DNA of 64,000 nucleotides from Leptodactylus fallax (taxonomy: Eukaryota; Chordata; Amphibia; Anura; Leptodactylidae), in assembly GCA_947044405.1 (NCBI GenBank), contig CAMRHE010000156.1, forward strand, positions 973,001-1,037,000, written 5' to 3'. The position numbers and the translations under genes were made by a program. Under the pieces are notes generated by a model. It made no database searches. It saw only the letters and a program-made list of their open reading frames with translations, and was not told where the DNA came from. Position 1 is the stretch's first letter, and every line of letters begins with the position of its first letter. This document shows positions 10,381 through 21,589 of the stretch, in pieces.

Positions 10381-10720
10381 GGCCGCTTCGGCGGCTGAAA
10401 CAGCTAAGAGCGCCGGCTGTGCGCACGCGGGAGAGCCGCGTGATGAAGCGGCGGTGTCAGACGCCATCTTGGAAGGAGCTGGCTGTGACCCAGAAGTGCC
10501 CGGGCCCCGGAGGAATCTATTGATGGTGGGCCCCATAGGGACCCTCAGGGGAGTGGATGAGGACCTCGGTGGGACCCGCCGGGATTTGCCCATGGTCCAC
10601 GGGGCAGGGGAAGCTCTGGTCAGCGGATTCGTCGTCGGTCCAGGTAAGCCAGGGAAGGAGCTGAGGAATATGCGACCTCACTCCTCCATAGCCAGGCCGC
10701 GCCCCCCAAGCTACTGTTAT
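10381..10720 (-). other. LINE 5' UTR, distal part
   Basis: GC-rich DNA that resumes after the Gypsy target duplication and ends abruptly in AT-rich sequence near 10720. It is interpreted as the 5' end of the L1-type element. The frames on either strand are not recognisable proteins. Confidence 0.55.
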
Positions 10721-10741
10721 TTAATATGTATTTTGCTTATA

Positions 10742-11116
10742 CAGGTGCATCTCAATAAATTAGAATATCTTTGAAACGTTTATTTATTTCAGTAATTACA
10801 TTAAATTTAAAAAGTGACCGCCTATATTTTTTAGATTCTTTACACACAGAGTGTTCTATTTCAAGTGTTTTATTTCTGTAAATGTTGATTATAGATTACA
10901 GGTAATGAAACCCAAAATCTAAGAAAATTAGAATATTGTAAAAAAGTTCAGTATTGTAAATTCAGTGTGTCACCTGCCAAGGTTTCCTAAGCCTTTAAAT
11001 GGTCCCTCAGTCTGGTTCAGTAGGACACACAATCATGGAAAACTGCTGATTATGAATTGAATTACTGAGATGAATGAACGTTTCAAAGATATTCTAAATT
11101 TATTGAGATGCACCTG
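10742..11116. mobile_element. Tc1/mariner-type MITE (375 bp)
   Basis: Terminal inverted repeats of about 57 bases begin CAGGTGCATCTCAATAAA on both sides, and TA dinucleotides flank the element (10740-10741 and 11117-11118). There is no coding capacity. TA duplication and a CAG start fit a non-autonomous Tc1-like element. Confidence 0.85.
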
Positions 11117-11193
11117 TAGTTTGCTTAATCCTGAATATATCATTAGGACTGCTACAACAATTTCACAGAACCTGAGCATCTAACCTGAGATAT

Positions 11194-11208
11194 AAGAAGA
11201 AGAAGAAG

Positions 11209-11242
<34 letters not shown>
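11194..11242. repeat. Microsatellite (AGA)n then (GATA)n
   Basis: About five AGA units run into about eight GATA units. Confidence 0.95.
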
Positions 11243-11289
11243 TATAAACATAGTGTCCTCACCAATGGGAAAAAGGATCTGTCCCGTTC

Positions 11290-11541
11290 AGTATAACTTC
11301 AAAAAACAGGCGGCACACCAAAGGATATGTGGTAAAAGTGAAGGAGCTTTAATGCCTCATGCAATATACCTTATTATTACTCTACTAAATGGTTTTGTTA
11401 CACCCTTCATATTAGTCTGAAGGTCCAGTGGACCGAAACGTCATTCTACACTCTACTTTGAATACTTGTGGAAACATTATCATTTTGATATAAATAAAGC
11501 ATTGAAAATAATTCATCCCTCATGAGTGCGAAGTTCCTTTT

Positions 11542-11545
<4 letters not shown>
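11290..11545 (+). mobile_element. Possible Penelope-like element fragment
   Basis: Non-coding segment with a GGTCC/GGACC hairpin followed by GAAAC (11417-11439), then a polyadenylation-like AATAAA and a CATGAGTGCGAAGTTCC tail. This arrangement resembles the pseudo-LTR ends of Penelope-like elements, which often carry hammerhead motifs. There is no protein evidence, so the class is tentative. A (TA)n tract follows. Confidence 0.4.

Positions 11546-11585
<40 letters not shown>
11546..11585. repeat. (TA)n microsatellite hosting a Tc1 insertion
   Basis: About 19 TA units. It resumes briefly at 13231 as TATATATACA after the Tc1 element, so the transposon landed in or next to the TA tract. Confidence 0.9.
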
Positions 11586-11587
<2 letters not shown>

Positions 11588-13230
11588 CAGTCATATGAAA
11601 AAGTTTGGGCACCCCTATTAATCTTAATCATTTTTAGTTCTAAATATTTGGGTGTTTGTAACAGCCATTTCAATTTGATATATCTAATAACTAATGGACA
11701 CAGTAATATTTCAGGATTGAAATGAGGTTTATTGTACTAACAGAAAATGTGCAATATGCATTAAACCAAAATTTAACCGATGCAAAAGTATGGGCACCTC
11801 AACAGAAAAGTGACATTAATATTTAGTAGATCCTCCTTTTGCAAAAATAACAGCCTCTAGTCGCTTCCTGTAGCTTTTAATCAGTTCCTGGATGAAGGTA
11901 TTTTTGACTATTCCTCTTTACAAAACAATTCCAGTTCAGTTAAGTTTGATGGTCGCCGAGCATGGACTGCCCGCTTCAAATTATCCCACAGATGTTCAAT
12001 GATATTCAGGTCTGGGGACTGGGATGGCCATTGCAGAACATTGTAATTGTTCCTCTGCATGAATGCCTGAGTAGATTTGGAGCTGTGTTTTGGATCATTG
12101 TCTTGCTGAAATATCCATCCCCGGCGTAACTTCAAATTCGTCACTGATTCTTGTACATTATTCTCAAGAATCTGCTGATACTGAGTTGAATCCATACGAC
12201 CCTCAACTTTAACAAGATTCCCGGTGCCGGCATTGGCCACACAGCCCCAAAGCATGATGGAACCTCCACCAAATTTTATAGTGGGTAGCAAGTGTTTTTC
12301 TTGGAATGCTGTGTTTTTTTGACGCCATGCATAACGCCTTTTTGTATGACCAAACAACTCAATCTTTGTTTCATCAGTCCACAGGACCTTCTTCCAAAAT
12401 GAAGCTGGCTTGTCCAAATGTGCTTTTGCATACCTCAGGCGACTCTGTTTGTGGCGTGCTTTCAGAAACGGCTTCTTTCGCATCACTCTCCCGTACAGCT
12501 TCTCCTTGTGCAAAGTGTGCTGTATTGTTGACCGATGCACAGTGACACCATCTGCAGCAAGATGATGCTGCAGCTCTTTGGAGGTGGTCTGTGGATTGTC
12601 CTTGACTGTTCTCACCATTCTTCTTCTCTGCCTTTCTGATATTTTTCTTGGCCTGCCACTTCTGGGCTTAACAAGAACTGTCCCTGTGGTCTTCCATTTC
12701 CTTACTATGTTCCTCACAGTGGAAACTGACAGGTTAAATCTCTGAGACAAATTTTTGTATCCTTCCCCTGAACAACTATGTTGAACAATCTTTGTTTTCA
12801 GATCATTTGAGAGTTGTTTTGAGGAGCCCATGATGCCACTCTTCAGAGGAGATTCAAATAGGAGAACAACTTGCAATTGGCCACCTTAAATACCTTTTCT
12901 CATGATTGGATACACCTGGCTATGAAGTTCAAAGCTCAGTGAGGTTACAAAACCAATTTTGTGCTTCAGTAAGTCAGTAAAAAGTAGTTAGGAGTATTCA
13001 AATCAATAAAATGATAAGGGTACCCAAATTTTTGCAGCGGTCAAATTTTGGTTTAATGCATATTGCACATTTTCTGTTAGTACAATAAACCTCATTTCAA
13101 TCCTGAAATATTACTGTGTCCATCAGTTATTAGATATATCAAATTGAAATGGCTGTTGCAAACACCCAAATATTTAGAACTAAAAATGATTAAGATTAAT
13201 AGGGGTGCCCAAACTTTTTTCATATGACTG
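11588..13230 (-). mobile_element. Tc1 transposon, near full length (1643 bp)
   Basis: The element is flanked by TA (11586-11587 and 13231-13232). Inverted repeats of about 210 bases begin CAGTCATATGAAAAAG. Each arm has an outer AAAAAGTTTGGGCACCC and a related inner GCAAAAGTATGGGCACC, the IR/DR arrangement with two transposase sites per arm. It contains one transposase frame on the minus strand. Confidence 0.93.
11908..12831 (-). pseudogene. Tc1 transposase, broken only near the C terminus
   Basis: DDE transposase that in the family cuts out and reinserts the element at TA. The Met of MGSSKQLS was chosen because it matches the usual Tc1 start; a Met 15 codons upstream is in frame. Features: paired-type helix-turn-helix (about 1-50), a GRPR motif (59-62), a second DNA-binding region, then the catalytic triad Asp153 (WTDETK), Asp244 (QQDNDPKH) and Glu279 (SPDLNIIEHLW), a DD34E spacing. 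A TAG stands where Trp is expected after FCKEE, leaving 307 codons; the last ~30 codons are readable downstream (KSYRKRLEAVIFAKGG) in a shifted frame. All catalytic residues are intact, so it looks fairly young. Confidence 0.9.
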
Positions 13231-13500
13231 TATATATACAGTATCATCAAAAATTATTTAAAGTGGTCACTAAATGGCATTAATGAAAATGGCACCCCAT
13301 AAAAAGGCTACTCCCACTTGCTGAGACTTGCCATTGGTGAATCACCCTGTGAAGGGCTCTCCCAAGTTAACATCTCTGAATCCTGCATTTTGTATACTAC
13401 AGAAAAGATATAATCAGCTGACAAGCAAGCATTTGGTCAATTATTGGCTGATCAGCAAAGACATTTAAATGTGGGGTCAAACTGACGTCAGGTCTGGTAA
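13231..13500. other. Unassigned AT-rich sequence
   Basis: No frame, repeat or RNA gene seen, apart from the resumed TA tract at the left end. Confidence 0.5.
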
Positions 13501-14283
13501 CAGGTGGCATAACGATTGTGGTTGCAGGGGGTGTGACCGCAGTGGTATGGGGCCCGCAGCACCATGATAGTGATCGGGGAAAGCCTGGTTCCCAACTTCT
13601 ATATATTGTTAATGAAAAGGGGCCCAGTGTTATATTCGTTGAATTTCGTGGGGTTTGTCTGAAGTGGCTTAAGGGGAACACTTGGGAGCATTTTATACTG
13701 TTTAGGGCCACTGTGGAGTATATTATACTGTATGGGGCCACTGTGGAGCATATACTGTGTGGGGCCACTGTGGAGCATATTATACTATGTGGGAGCCACT
13801 GTGGAGCATATTATACTGTGTAGGGGCCACTGTGCAGCATATTATACTTTGTGGGGGCCACTGTGTTGCATATTATACTGTGTGAGGGCCACTGTGGAGC
13901 ATGTTATACTGTGTGGGGTAAATGTGGAACATGTTATACTTTGTGGGGGCCACTGTGTTGCACATTATACTGTGCGGGGGCCATTGTGGAGCATATTATA
14001 CTGTGTAGGGGCCACTGTGCAGCATATTATACTGTGTGGGGCCATTGAGGAGCATATTATACTGTGCGGGGGCCATGGTCCCTTCAGTTGATCAGCAAGG
14101 GCCCTGAGTGTTAGACCCCCACTGACTCCCAGTATTTCCATGCTGGACGCTGCTCACTCATCATATTCTTGATGGCATTGTTATTACCTGCGCTGTGTCG
14201 GCACATCTGATCTGCAGGGGTCCTGGCAGTGGGACCCTAGAAACAATTCCACTGGTGGGCCCTAGACATCCCAGTTTGACACT
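13501..14283 (-). mobile_element. Non-autonomous hAT-type element with minisatellite
   Basis: The left end reads CAGGTGGCATAAC and the reverse complement of the right end reads CAGTGTCAAACTGGG, both hAT-like. The segment 13550-13635 is the reverse complement of the 3' part of the element at 56298-57603 (near 57460-57560), so the copy is inverted relative to it. The centre is the minisatellite. No clear 8-bp duplication was found, so the limits are approximate. Confidence 0.6.
13685..14080. repeat. Minisatellite, 27-31 bp unit
   Basis: About 13 imperfect copies of GGGCCACTGTGGAGCATATT plus ATACTGTGTG. The same unit, in reverse complement, makes up the arrays near 21590-22880 and 46530-48070. 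Frames through it are repeat artefacts. Confidence 0.9.
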
Positions 14284-14723
14284 GTTTAAATGGGTCAGGT
14301 ATCAGGAACAAGTGGTACTATGAATGCTTGTACCCGATAACTGGCCTGAGAATAGGGCAGTGTAAATGCAGACATGGACTGAAATAAAGTGTGTAAGTTA
14401 GCTTGGCCACTTGTTATCTGGCCTCATTTTTTCTGCTGCTTCTACTCCTGCAGCATATTTCATGAGGCCTTTGAGCATCCAGTTAGTGCAAAGGTGTTTC
14501 AGGCTCTTCTACCAGCTGTCCCTCTACTTGCTGTGCAGTGTTACCTCTAAGCTGGATGCTCTGGAAAGGAATAAAATGCAATATTAAAATCCTGAAACAT
14601 CACTTGAATCCCCCTTCTCCTGTTTGACTGTTTTATAGTATTTAAAGTGTACCTAACCTTTTAACAAACTTTATATAAACTTGTTTCAAAATCAGCAGCA
14701 GATTCCACTGTGATTCTGCCTTC
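14284..14723. other. Unassigned sequence
   Basis: No gene or well-defined repeat seen. A TTAA followed by AGTGTACC near 14640 may be the edge of a TTAA-target repeat. Confidence 0.4.
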
Positions 14724-14995
14724 AGGCTAAGGCCTCAAAAGGTGGGCCGCCGTAAAAACGCGTTGAAGGAAAAACCACGGAGGCAACGCGTTTTTTCCCA
14801 CAGCACTTTTCACAGAAAATCTGCAGAGGTTTCCTCTGCAGACTATCTGTTTCAATTATTCCTATTATACAGCGTTTCCATAGGTGTAATTGAAATACCG
14901 CGATTTCCAAAACCGCAAAGGTTTTGGAAATCACAGCATTTCTGCTGCACATATCTTTCTGCAATGTGTGGTTGGGATTCGTTTACACTCCGGCC
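14724..14995. repeat. Interspersed MITE with AGGCTAAGGCC end
   Basis: Contains the fold-back CGCGATTTCCAAAACCGCAA with its near inverse GGTTTTGGAAATCACAG. The same family is split by a hAT element at 19036-19080 and 23380-23545. Non-coding. Confidence 0.6.
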
Positions 14996-15049
14996 TCAAT
15001 TGTTTTTAATGGGGGGCAGAGATTGTAGAGACTAGTACTGCAGTGTATA

Positions 15050-15350
15050 GGAGGCTGTCAGCCCATGCAGACGCATAGGCTGACAGTCTCCATTCAAGGC
15101 AGGATCAACCAGGTATGCAGTGGGACAGTGATGGGGCAGACCCGGGGTCACTGGTCAGACCCCAGGCTGCTGAATAGGAGCAGCGGCACCCCCCAAAAAT
15201 GTCACAGGGGGGCGATCGGGAACCCAATATATAATAAAACCCCTGAGATGCCGCGCTCATCTCAGGGGTTAACACCCGCGATCAGAGCTCAGCTCAGACC
15301 GAGGGTGTTAGAGGACAGTGTCAGCCGTTACATACGGCTGACACCCGCAA
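15050..15350. repeat. Hairpin-rich repeat segment
   Basis: Holds several exact stems: CCCCTGAGATG with CATCTCAGGGG (11 bp, near 15240-15268), GTGTCAGCCG with CGGCTGACAC (10 bp, near 15319-15345), and a looser inverted pair AGGCTGTCAGCC / GGCTGACAGTC near 15051-15090. Probably part of a non-autonomous DNA transposon. Confidence 0.5.
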
Positions 15351-15436
15351 AGCATTGTGCGCACACAGTTTCTGCTTCCTCCGTGGTTTGTGGGAAGTCC
15401 TTCTCGGCAGCGCCGTAGTATTAGGGCAGATGTCAG

Positions 15437-15550
15437 GAAGGGGTTTACGCGATTCGCCACTAATTAATTCGGATCAAATCTAATTGTTACGGAAAATTCG
15501 GCGAATCGACCGAATCGAATTTTTCAAAAATTCACTCATCTCTAGTGCTA
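15437..15550. repeat. Repeat tail ending ACTCATCTCTAGT
   Basis: Reiterated CGAATC-type words and a terminal TCACTCATCTCTAGT. A similar end, TTGCCCATCTCTAGTC, is present at 16199-16214, which supports a dispersed family. The class is uncertain. Confidence 0.45.
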
Positions 15551-17345
15551 TGGATTAAAGAAGGGATTTGGTACTCAAATGGTTAAAATGTGACGGCAGT
15601 GACAGATATGTAAAAAAAAAAACAAACAAACTCAAAGTTTTACTGATGACAGGTCAGACTGTGTATGTAAAAAAAAAAATTAAATTCACTACTGCAAAGA
15701 AATGCTATCATGTAGTGACCTGGCCAGTCAGCCTGTATGAAAGACAGTGGACAGTCAAAGGACAGTGAAGCAGAACTTGTCCCACACTCATATGCTCTCT
15801 CTGCCTCTATCAATCTGTTTGTATGTTCCAAAGTCCTTTCCTATATTTCTGTAGCAGTACAGATTTTTTGAGTTTTTCTTTCACTCTCACTGTGCTGGCT
15901 GCAGTGAGGTGTCTCCCTCCTGCTATCATCTCACAAAATGGCAGCTCAGTCTTTGCATAATCTTATCGTGCACCTGACATCAGAACTGTGACCTTTCCAC
16001 CTACCATTGATAATTGGGTGAGAGGCTGTCAGGTGATCACAGATCATGTGATCTTTCTCATCTATGCTTTTCTACCTCATGTTAAATGTGGCGGTGGCCA
16101 CTTTCCAGGTTCATCTGAGACAAATCGCAGAAGTTTTGGTTTTGTAGAAGATTAAACTTTAGCAAAATACAGATTTCAACCAATTCATTACGAATGGATT
16201 TGCCCATCTCTAGTCACTACAACAATTCTATCATCACATTATTTCATAAATGAGCAGCAGGAGGCTGGTAGTGGAGAAGGGAGAGGAAATAGTAATAAGT
16301 ATAAAAGCAATATAGCAGTGTAATAGCAATACATCTAAGATGTATTGTACAATGAAATAGAAATATTTTCAAATATATTTCCATCTTTATACATTTAAAA
16401 ACTTTTTTTTTTAATTAGAATGTTTTAAATTACTTATTATGCAGCACCGTCTACCTACAGAAGCTAATTTCACATCTGGCATCTCACAAAGTAACAATAT
16501 TGTAGCAATAAACAGTTAATGATGATTACAGACTGATGAACGATATAGAGAAAAGGCTTATAATAGGATGGAAAGTATAGAAGTAATTAGCAAATAAAAG
16601 GCTGAAATATCTTGCCTTGTTTATTTCACCCTTCAAAAACTTTCCTGAACATAGCTATAACACAAAAGTATTTCTATACTTCTGATGTCACCTAAATTTC
16701 TTTTCCTTAAATGTGGGTGTAGTAGTCCACACAAAACCTAAGTATTACGGAGCTTACAAGCAGCACAAGGGGTTGTGACTGCGTCCTGAACCCAGTGATA
16801 ATTGGATAGTTTAACTTTTGATCTTTGTTAATGAGGCAAAATAGAACAAAAGACCAATGACTAAAGGTTCACATTCTGAACAGGTAAATCAGTCCTTAAG
16901 CTTCCATACAGGGTACAGAGTACACAACACAGTTCATGGCAACTTCTGAACATTTTCAATAAAAACAATTTGTTTCTCACAGTTTTCATCAGTTTGAGCA
17001 GATTCCTGCGGCATAGAACTCAGACTGCAATAATGAACTCACAGTGTACCCAGTCCTCATCTTTTTTCTGTTGTCACCTTGTTTAACTTTGCATGGAATC
17101 GGCCCGAGTTTCTTTCTTTGTAGCTCTACTTTCAAGTTTTTTTTTTCTTTTGTTACATCCATCATTCAATCAAACTTTTTTGACAAGAAAACAAGCACTT
17201 TGACACTGGAAATATGGGTCACATTTATTAACACAGTTGAAACCAAAAAATAACAGTTTCAAGCGTTTTCTTCTTTTTCAAAACAAAAAGGAAAGATGGC
17301 TGATTACTGATATAATAAATAATGTGTAAAGATCTTAATCTAAAT
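15551..17345. other. AT-rich sequence, no gene seen
   Basis: Only short chance frames, poly-A and poly-T runs, and one repeat end near 16130-16214. Nothing with codon structure or motif support. Confidence 0.55.
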
Positions 17346-17555
17346 CAGTTTTTCCCAGCCTTTTTAGACTGAGGGTACCCCTGAAAAAAAAACTTGCCTG
17401 GGGGCACCCCTACCAAATAATTTTTACCAAAAGACAAAAAACGTCCTAAGGATACAGATAATTTTGCATGAAAGCATGCAACTTGAGTGTCGCATCCCCC
17501 TGACAGGTTTTCAAGGCACCCCTAGATGCCTTAGCACCCCTGTTGGGAATCGCTG
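17346..17555. mobile_element. hAT-type MITE (about 210 bp)
   Basis: The left end CAGTTTTTCCCAGCC and the inverted right end CAGCGATTCCCAACAGGGGTGC share a CAG..TTCCCA pattern, and both arms contain AGGGGTGCC-like words. Non-coding; the 8-bp duplication is not recognisable. Confidence 0.55.
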
Positions 17556-19035
17556 AAATGGTTTTCGTTCTCTCAGGTAATCAGGGTTTACTGTAGTTTC
17601 ATTTACCACTGCTTGTGCCTCTATATGCTGGATATTTTAAGACAGACCTGATCATATTATTATAAGGGCTCTGTAGTTGCCAAACCATCTGATGTAATTT
17701 TGGAGACTGAAGTTTCTATTAATTACGACTAAATCACCAACTCCATTTTCCAGCTGTTTTCTAATAGAAAAACTTCCTTTGTAGGTACTGACCTATTTAG
17801 TCCTTTCAATCTCTATGTTGAAAGCTTTTGGTCTGTGCCCAAAATTGTAAATTTCTTCTCAGTAGTCCAGGGCACTTGCTGACAATGTTCAGCACTCCTA
17901 GTGTTCCAGTGTTTTTTTAATCTAACATTGACAAGTCTTTTAGCTTTGTTTCCAGTCTTCTAGGAGGTCCACATCTGGACTACATAATAGCAGGGTCTTA
18001 CTATATCAGATATGGAGGCACAAAAGGACCCTCTTCCCCGTGGGAAGATCCTGAAGTTCCAAAATACCATAAACTCAAAGAATGCAATATGTGCCATCTC
18101 CTAATATTATTTTTCATATACTACACATGACACATTAATAATGTTTTATGACATTATTATGCCATAATGCCTCTTGTGTTGTTTTCAATCAAATAATCTT
18201 TAAAAAGAATTACCAATCTAAATATAGCTTTCAGTTTTCTAGCTTAGGTAAGAGAGAATGATAAAAGACATTTGATTGGTTGCAATGAGGTTCACATTAT
18301 CACACTGACTTTCCAGAGCACAGATACCAGATCATAAGGAAACATGTAGAAACTCTTATCACAGAAATGTCAACATGTGCCCTATCCACAGTATTCGACT
18401 ATCTCACACAGTCCTACAGATGGCGCCTCAGACAGGAAAACATGATACTCCCTTTCTTATCAGTGGGGGTCCTCAATGGATTCTTATCCAGTAGATAAGT
18501 TTAATTTCTGGGCAAAACCCTTTAATGAATTTTTAAAGGAAGAAGTACATTCCTAGATTGCAATGAAGTTTCATTTGCATTAAACAAATTGCCACTCGCC
18601 TACATTTATTATGATTTATAATTTATTATTTAATTTATTATTATTGTTGTGCTCAGATCTGTGAATACTATGCTATAATTGGATTATATATTTTGTATAT
18701 ATTTATTTTGATGCAAATACCCTAATGGTGCATCAGGGGAGTGTTCTGAGGAGTCTGAGCATCACAGAAAGATCTTCTTCTTGCTCAGGAAGAGGCGAGG
18801 GAAAGCTCCAATTACATCAGTGATGCTGGGAGGGGTTTTGAGTGAGAGGAAGGTCTTACTGCAAGGCTCAACCAATTCAGAACATGACCTTGATGCCCTC
18901 TTACCTCATTTGCATAAAAATAAAAAGAAGTTGTTTAAGATTAAACATTCTACAAACCAATTATATCAATGTGCTCTCTATGAGGTACTGTGGCTGGTTT
19001 AATAACATTTTTTGGTGCTGACAGAGTCCCTGTAA
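17556..19035. other. Unassigned sequence
   Basis: No coding evidence. The segment 19005-19031, ending GACAGAGTCCC, looks like the end of a TTAA-type repeat. Otherwise nothing supportable. Confidence 0.5.
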
Positions 19036-19080
19036 GGCTAAGGCCCCACATGGCGTCCCACAGCAAAAAAGCACTGCGGC
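19036..19080. repeat. Left piece of a MITE split by a hAT element
   Basis: GGCTAAGGCCCCACATGGCG and following bases match the family at 14724-14995. The other piece is at 23380-23545. ACTGCGGC (19073-19080) is the left target duplication of the intervening element. Confidence 0.6.
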
Positions 19081-19259
19081 CAGGGCCGGTTTTAGACAAA
19101 GTGGGGCCCTGGGCAAAATTAAAATTGGGGCCCCAAATGCTGATATACAAACAACACTATTGTCTTCCAGTGGCAACCCCTATAATAACGCCTCCTTTCT
19201 GCCAACAAAAAAGTAATAACAAGCCCCATTTTACTACACACAATTCAAATGAGCAACTT

Positions 19260-19735
19260 TGTATCAGTTATTATAGCACCTCCTTATAAATAATAGTCCC
19301 TGCTTATAAATAATATTACACCTTTATCAGTAATAGCACCCTTATAAATGATAAATAGTGTCCTGTATCAGTAATACCTCCCCTCATCAGTAATAGTCAC
19401 CCTGTAAAAATAATACTGCTCCCTTATTAATAATATCCCTCTCATAAATAATAGTTACCCTTATAAATAATAGTCTCCATTATCACTAATAGCCCCCTTT
19501 ATAAATAAGCCCACTTAACAATTATACCCCTTATAAACAGTTCCCCTCTTATAAATAATAGCTCCCTCTAATAATGGATGCCTTATATATAATAGCTCCC
19601 CCTTATAAATAATAACCCATCTTATAAATAATAGTTCCCCCTTATAATAGTCCCCTCATATTTAAGTTTCCCAATTATATATAGTAACCCACTCTTATAT
19701 ATAATAGTTCTCCGTTATTAATAAGAGCCCCCTTA
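19260..19735. repeat. Minisatellite of TTATAAATAATAG units
   Basis: Degenerate units of about 18-25 bp, TTATAAATAATAG followed by a C-rich spacer such as TCCCCC. The same array recurs at 45795-46190 and 48645-49255. Confidence 0.85.
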
Positions 19736-19737
19736 TA

Positions 19738-21237
19738 CAGTGGGGAAAAAAAAGTATTTAGTCAGCCACCAATTGTGCAAGTTCTCCCACTTAAAAAGAT
19801 GAAAGAGGCCTGTAATTGACATCATAGGTAGACCTCAACTATGAGAGACAAAATGAGAAAACATCAAGAAAATCACATTGTCTGATTTTTTAAGAATTTA
19901 TTTACTAATTATGGTAGAAAATAAGTATTTGGTCACCTACAAACAAGCAAGATTTCTGGTTCTCACAGACCTGTAACTTCTTCTTTAAGAGGCTCCACTA
20001 TGGTGAAGACCAAAGAGCTGTGGAAGGACACCAGAAACAAAATTGTAGACCTGCACCAGGCTGGAAAGACTGAAACTGCAATAGGCAAGCAGCTTGGTGT
20101 GAAGAAATCAACTGTGGGAGCAATAATTAGAAAATGGAAGACATACAAGACCACTGATAATCTCCCTCGATCAGGGGCTCCACACAAGATCTCACCCCGT
20201 GGGGGCAAAATGATCACAAAAACGGTGAGCAAAAATCCCAGAATTACATGGGGGGACCTAGTGAATGACCTGCAGAAAGCTGGGACTAATGTAACAAAGG
20301 CTACCGTCAGTAACGCACTACGCCGCCAGGGACTCAGCTCCTGCAGTGCCAGACGTGTCCCCCTGCTTAAGCCAGTACATATCTGTGCCCATCTGAAGTT
20401 TGCTAATGAGCATTTGGATGTTCCAGAAGAGTAATGGGAGAATGTCATATGGTCAGATGAAACCAAAGTAGAACGGTTTGGTAGAAACACAACTCGTCGT
20501 GTTTGGAGGAGAGTGAATGCTGAGTTGCATCCAAAGAACACCATACCAACAGTGAAGCATGGGGGTGGCAAAATCATGCTTTGGGTCTGTTTCTCTGCAA
20601 AGGGACCAGGACGACTGATCAGTGTACATGAAAGAATGAATGGGACCATGTATCATGAGATTTTGAGTGCAAACCTCCTTCCATCAGCAAGGACATTGAA
20701 GACGAAACGTGGCTGGGTCTTTCAGCATGACAATGATCCCAAGCACACCGCCAGGGCAACGAAGGAGTGGCTTCGTAAGAAGCATTTCAAGGTCCTGGAG
20801 TGGCCTAGCCAGTCTCCAGATCTCAACCCCAAAGAAAACCTTTGGAGGGAGTTGAAAGTCCGTGTTGCCCAGCGACAGCCCCAAAACATCACTGCTCTAG
20901 AGGAAATCTGCATGGAGAAATAGGCCAAGATACCAGCAACAGTGTGTGCCAACCTTGTGAAGACTTACAGAAAACGTTTGACCTCTGTCATTGCCAACAA
21001 AGGATATATAACAAAGTATTGAGATGAATTTTTGTTATTGACCAAATACTTATTTTCCACCATAATTTGCAAATAAATTATTTAAACATCAGACAATGTG
21101 ATTTTCTAGATATGTTTTCTCATTTTGTCTCTCATAGTTGAGGTCTACCTATGATGTCAATTACAGGCCTGTCTCAACTTTTTAAGTGGGAGAACTTGCA
21201 CAATTGGTGGTTGACTAAATACTTTTTTTCCCCAATG
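19738..21237 (+). mobile_element. Tc1 transposon copy 1 of the CAGTGGGGAAAAA family
   Basis: Flanked by TA (19736-19737 and 21238-21239). The arms begin CAGTGGGGAAAAAAAAGT and, inverted, CATTGGGGAAAAAAAGT. It interrupts the TTATAAATAATAG array of the hAT element. Compared with the copy at 58245, about 120 bases of 5' leader before the transposase ATG are missing. Confidence 0.93.
20000..21021 (+). pseudogene. Tc1 transposase with two in-frame stops
   Basis: One reading frame of about 340 codons from MVKTKELW to KGYITKY, interrupted by TAA at about 20432 (after DVPEE) and TAG at 20921 (after EICMEK, where Trp is usual). Helix-turn-helix N-terminal part, then catalytic [14 protein letters not shown] and [11 protein letters not shown], so all three acidic residues remain although Lys replaces Ile before the Glu. 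The GRPR motif is degraded (SGAPHKIS). Inactive as read. Confidence 0.92.
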
Positions 21238-21589
21238 TATATAATAGTTCTCCATTATATAGTGTCGGACTGAAGGGCCTTAGGCCCACCAGAGGAACTT
21301 GTTCTGGAGTCCCACCCACCAGCTTCCTGCTAATAGCCTACACCACGGCTCCTTCACTGAAGTCTTACTTATGTGCTGACTATCTGGTGTTACTGAGTAT
21401 GTTCCCAGTATAGTTAGCCCCTATAGTATTGTGCAGGTCCCAATAACTCCATGACTAGTTCACGTACAGTACTGTATGGGGAATGACATGGCCATGGAGC
21501 ACTACATGTATGTGCAAGATTATAGTGAGGGAGCTGTGATGCAGACATAGCACACAGGGCTGCCAGCAGGAATTTTGAGCCCCCCCCCC

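Noticed and set aside
13685..14080. A CRISPR-like array
   Set aside because: Units are contiguous and imperfect with no distinct spacers, and the setting is a vertebrate transposon.
20684..20952. ORFs antisense to Tc1 transposases
   Set aside because: Shadow frames of the transposase; the DDE motifs lie on the other strand.
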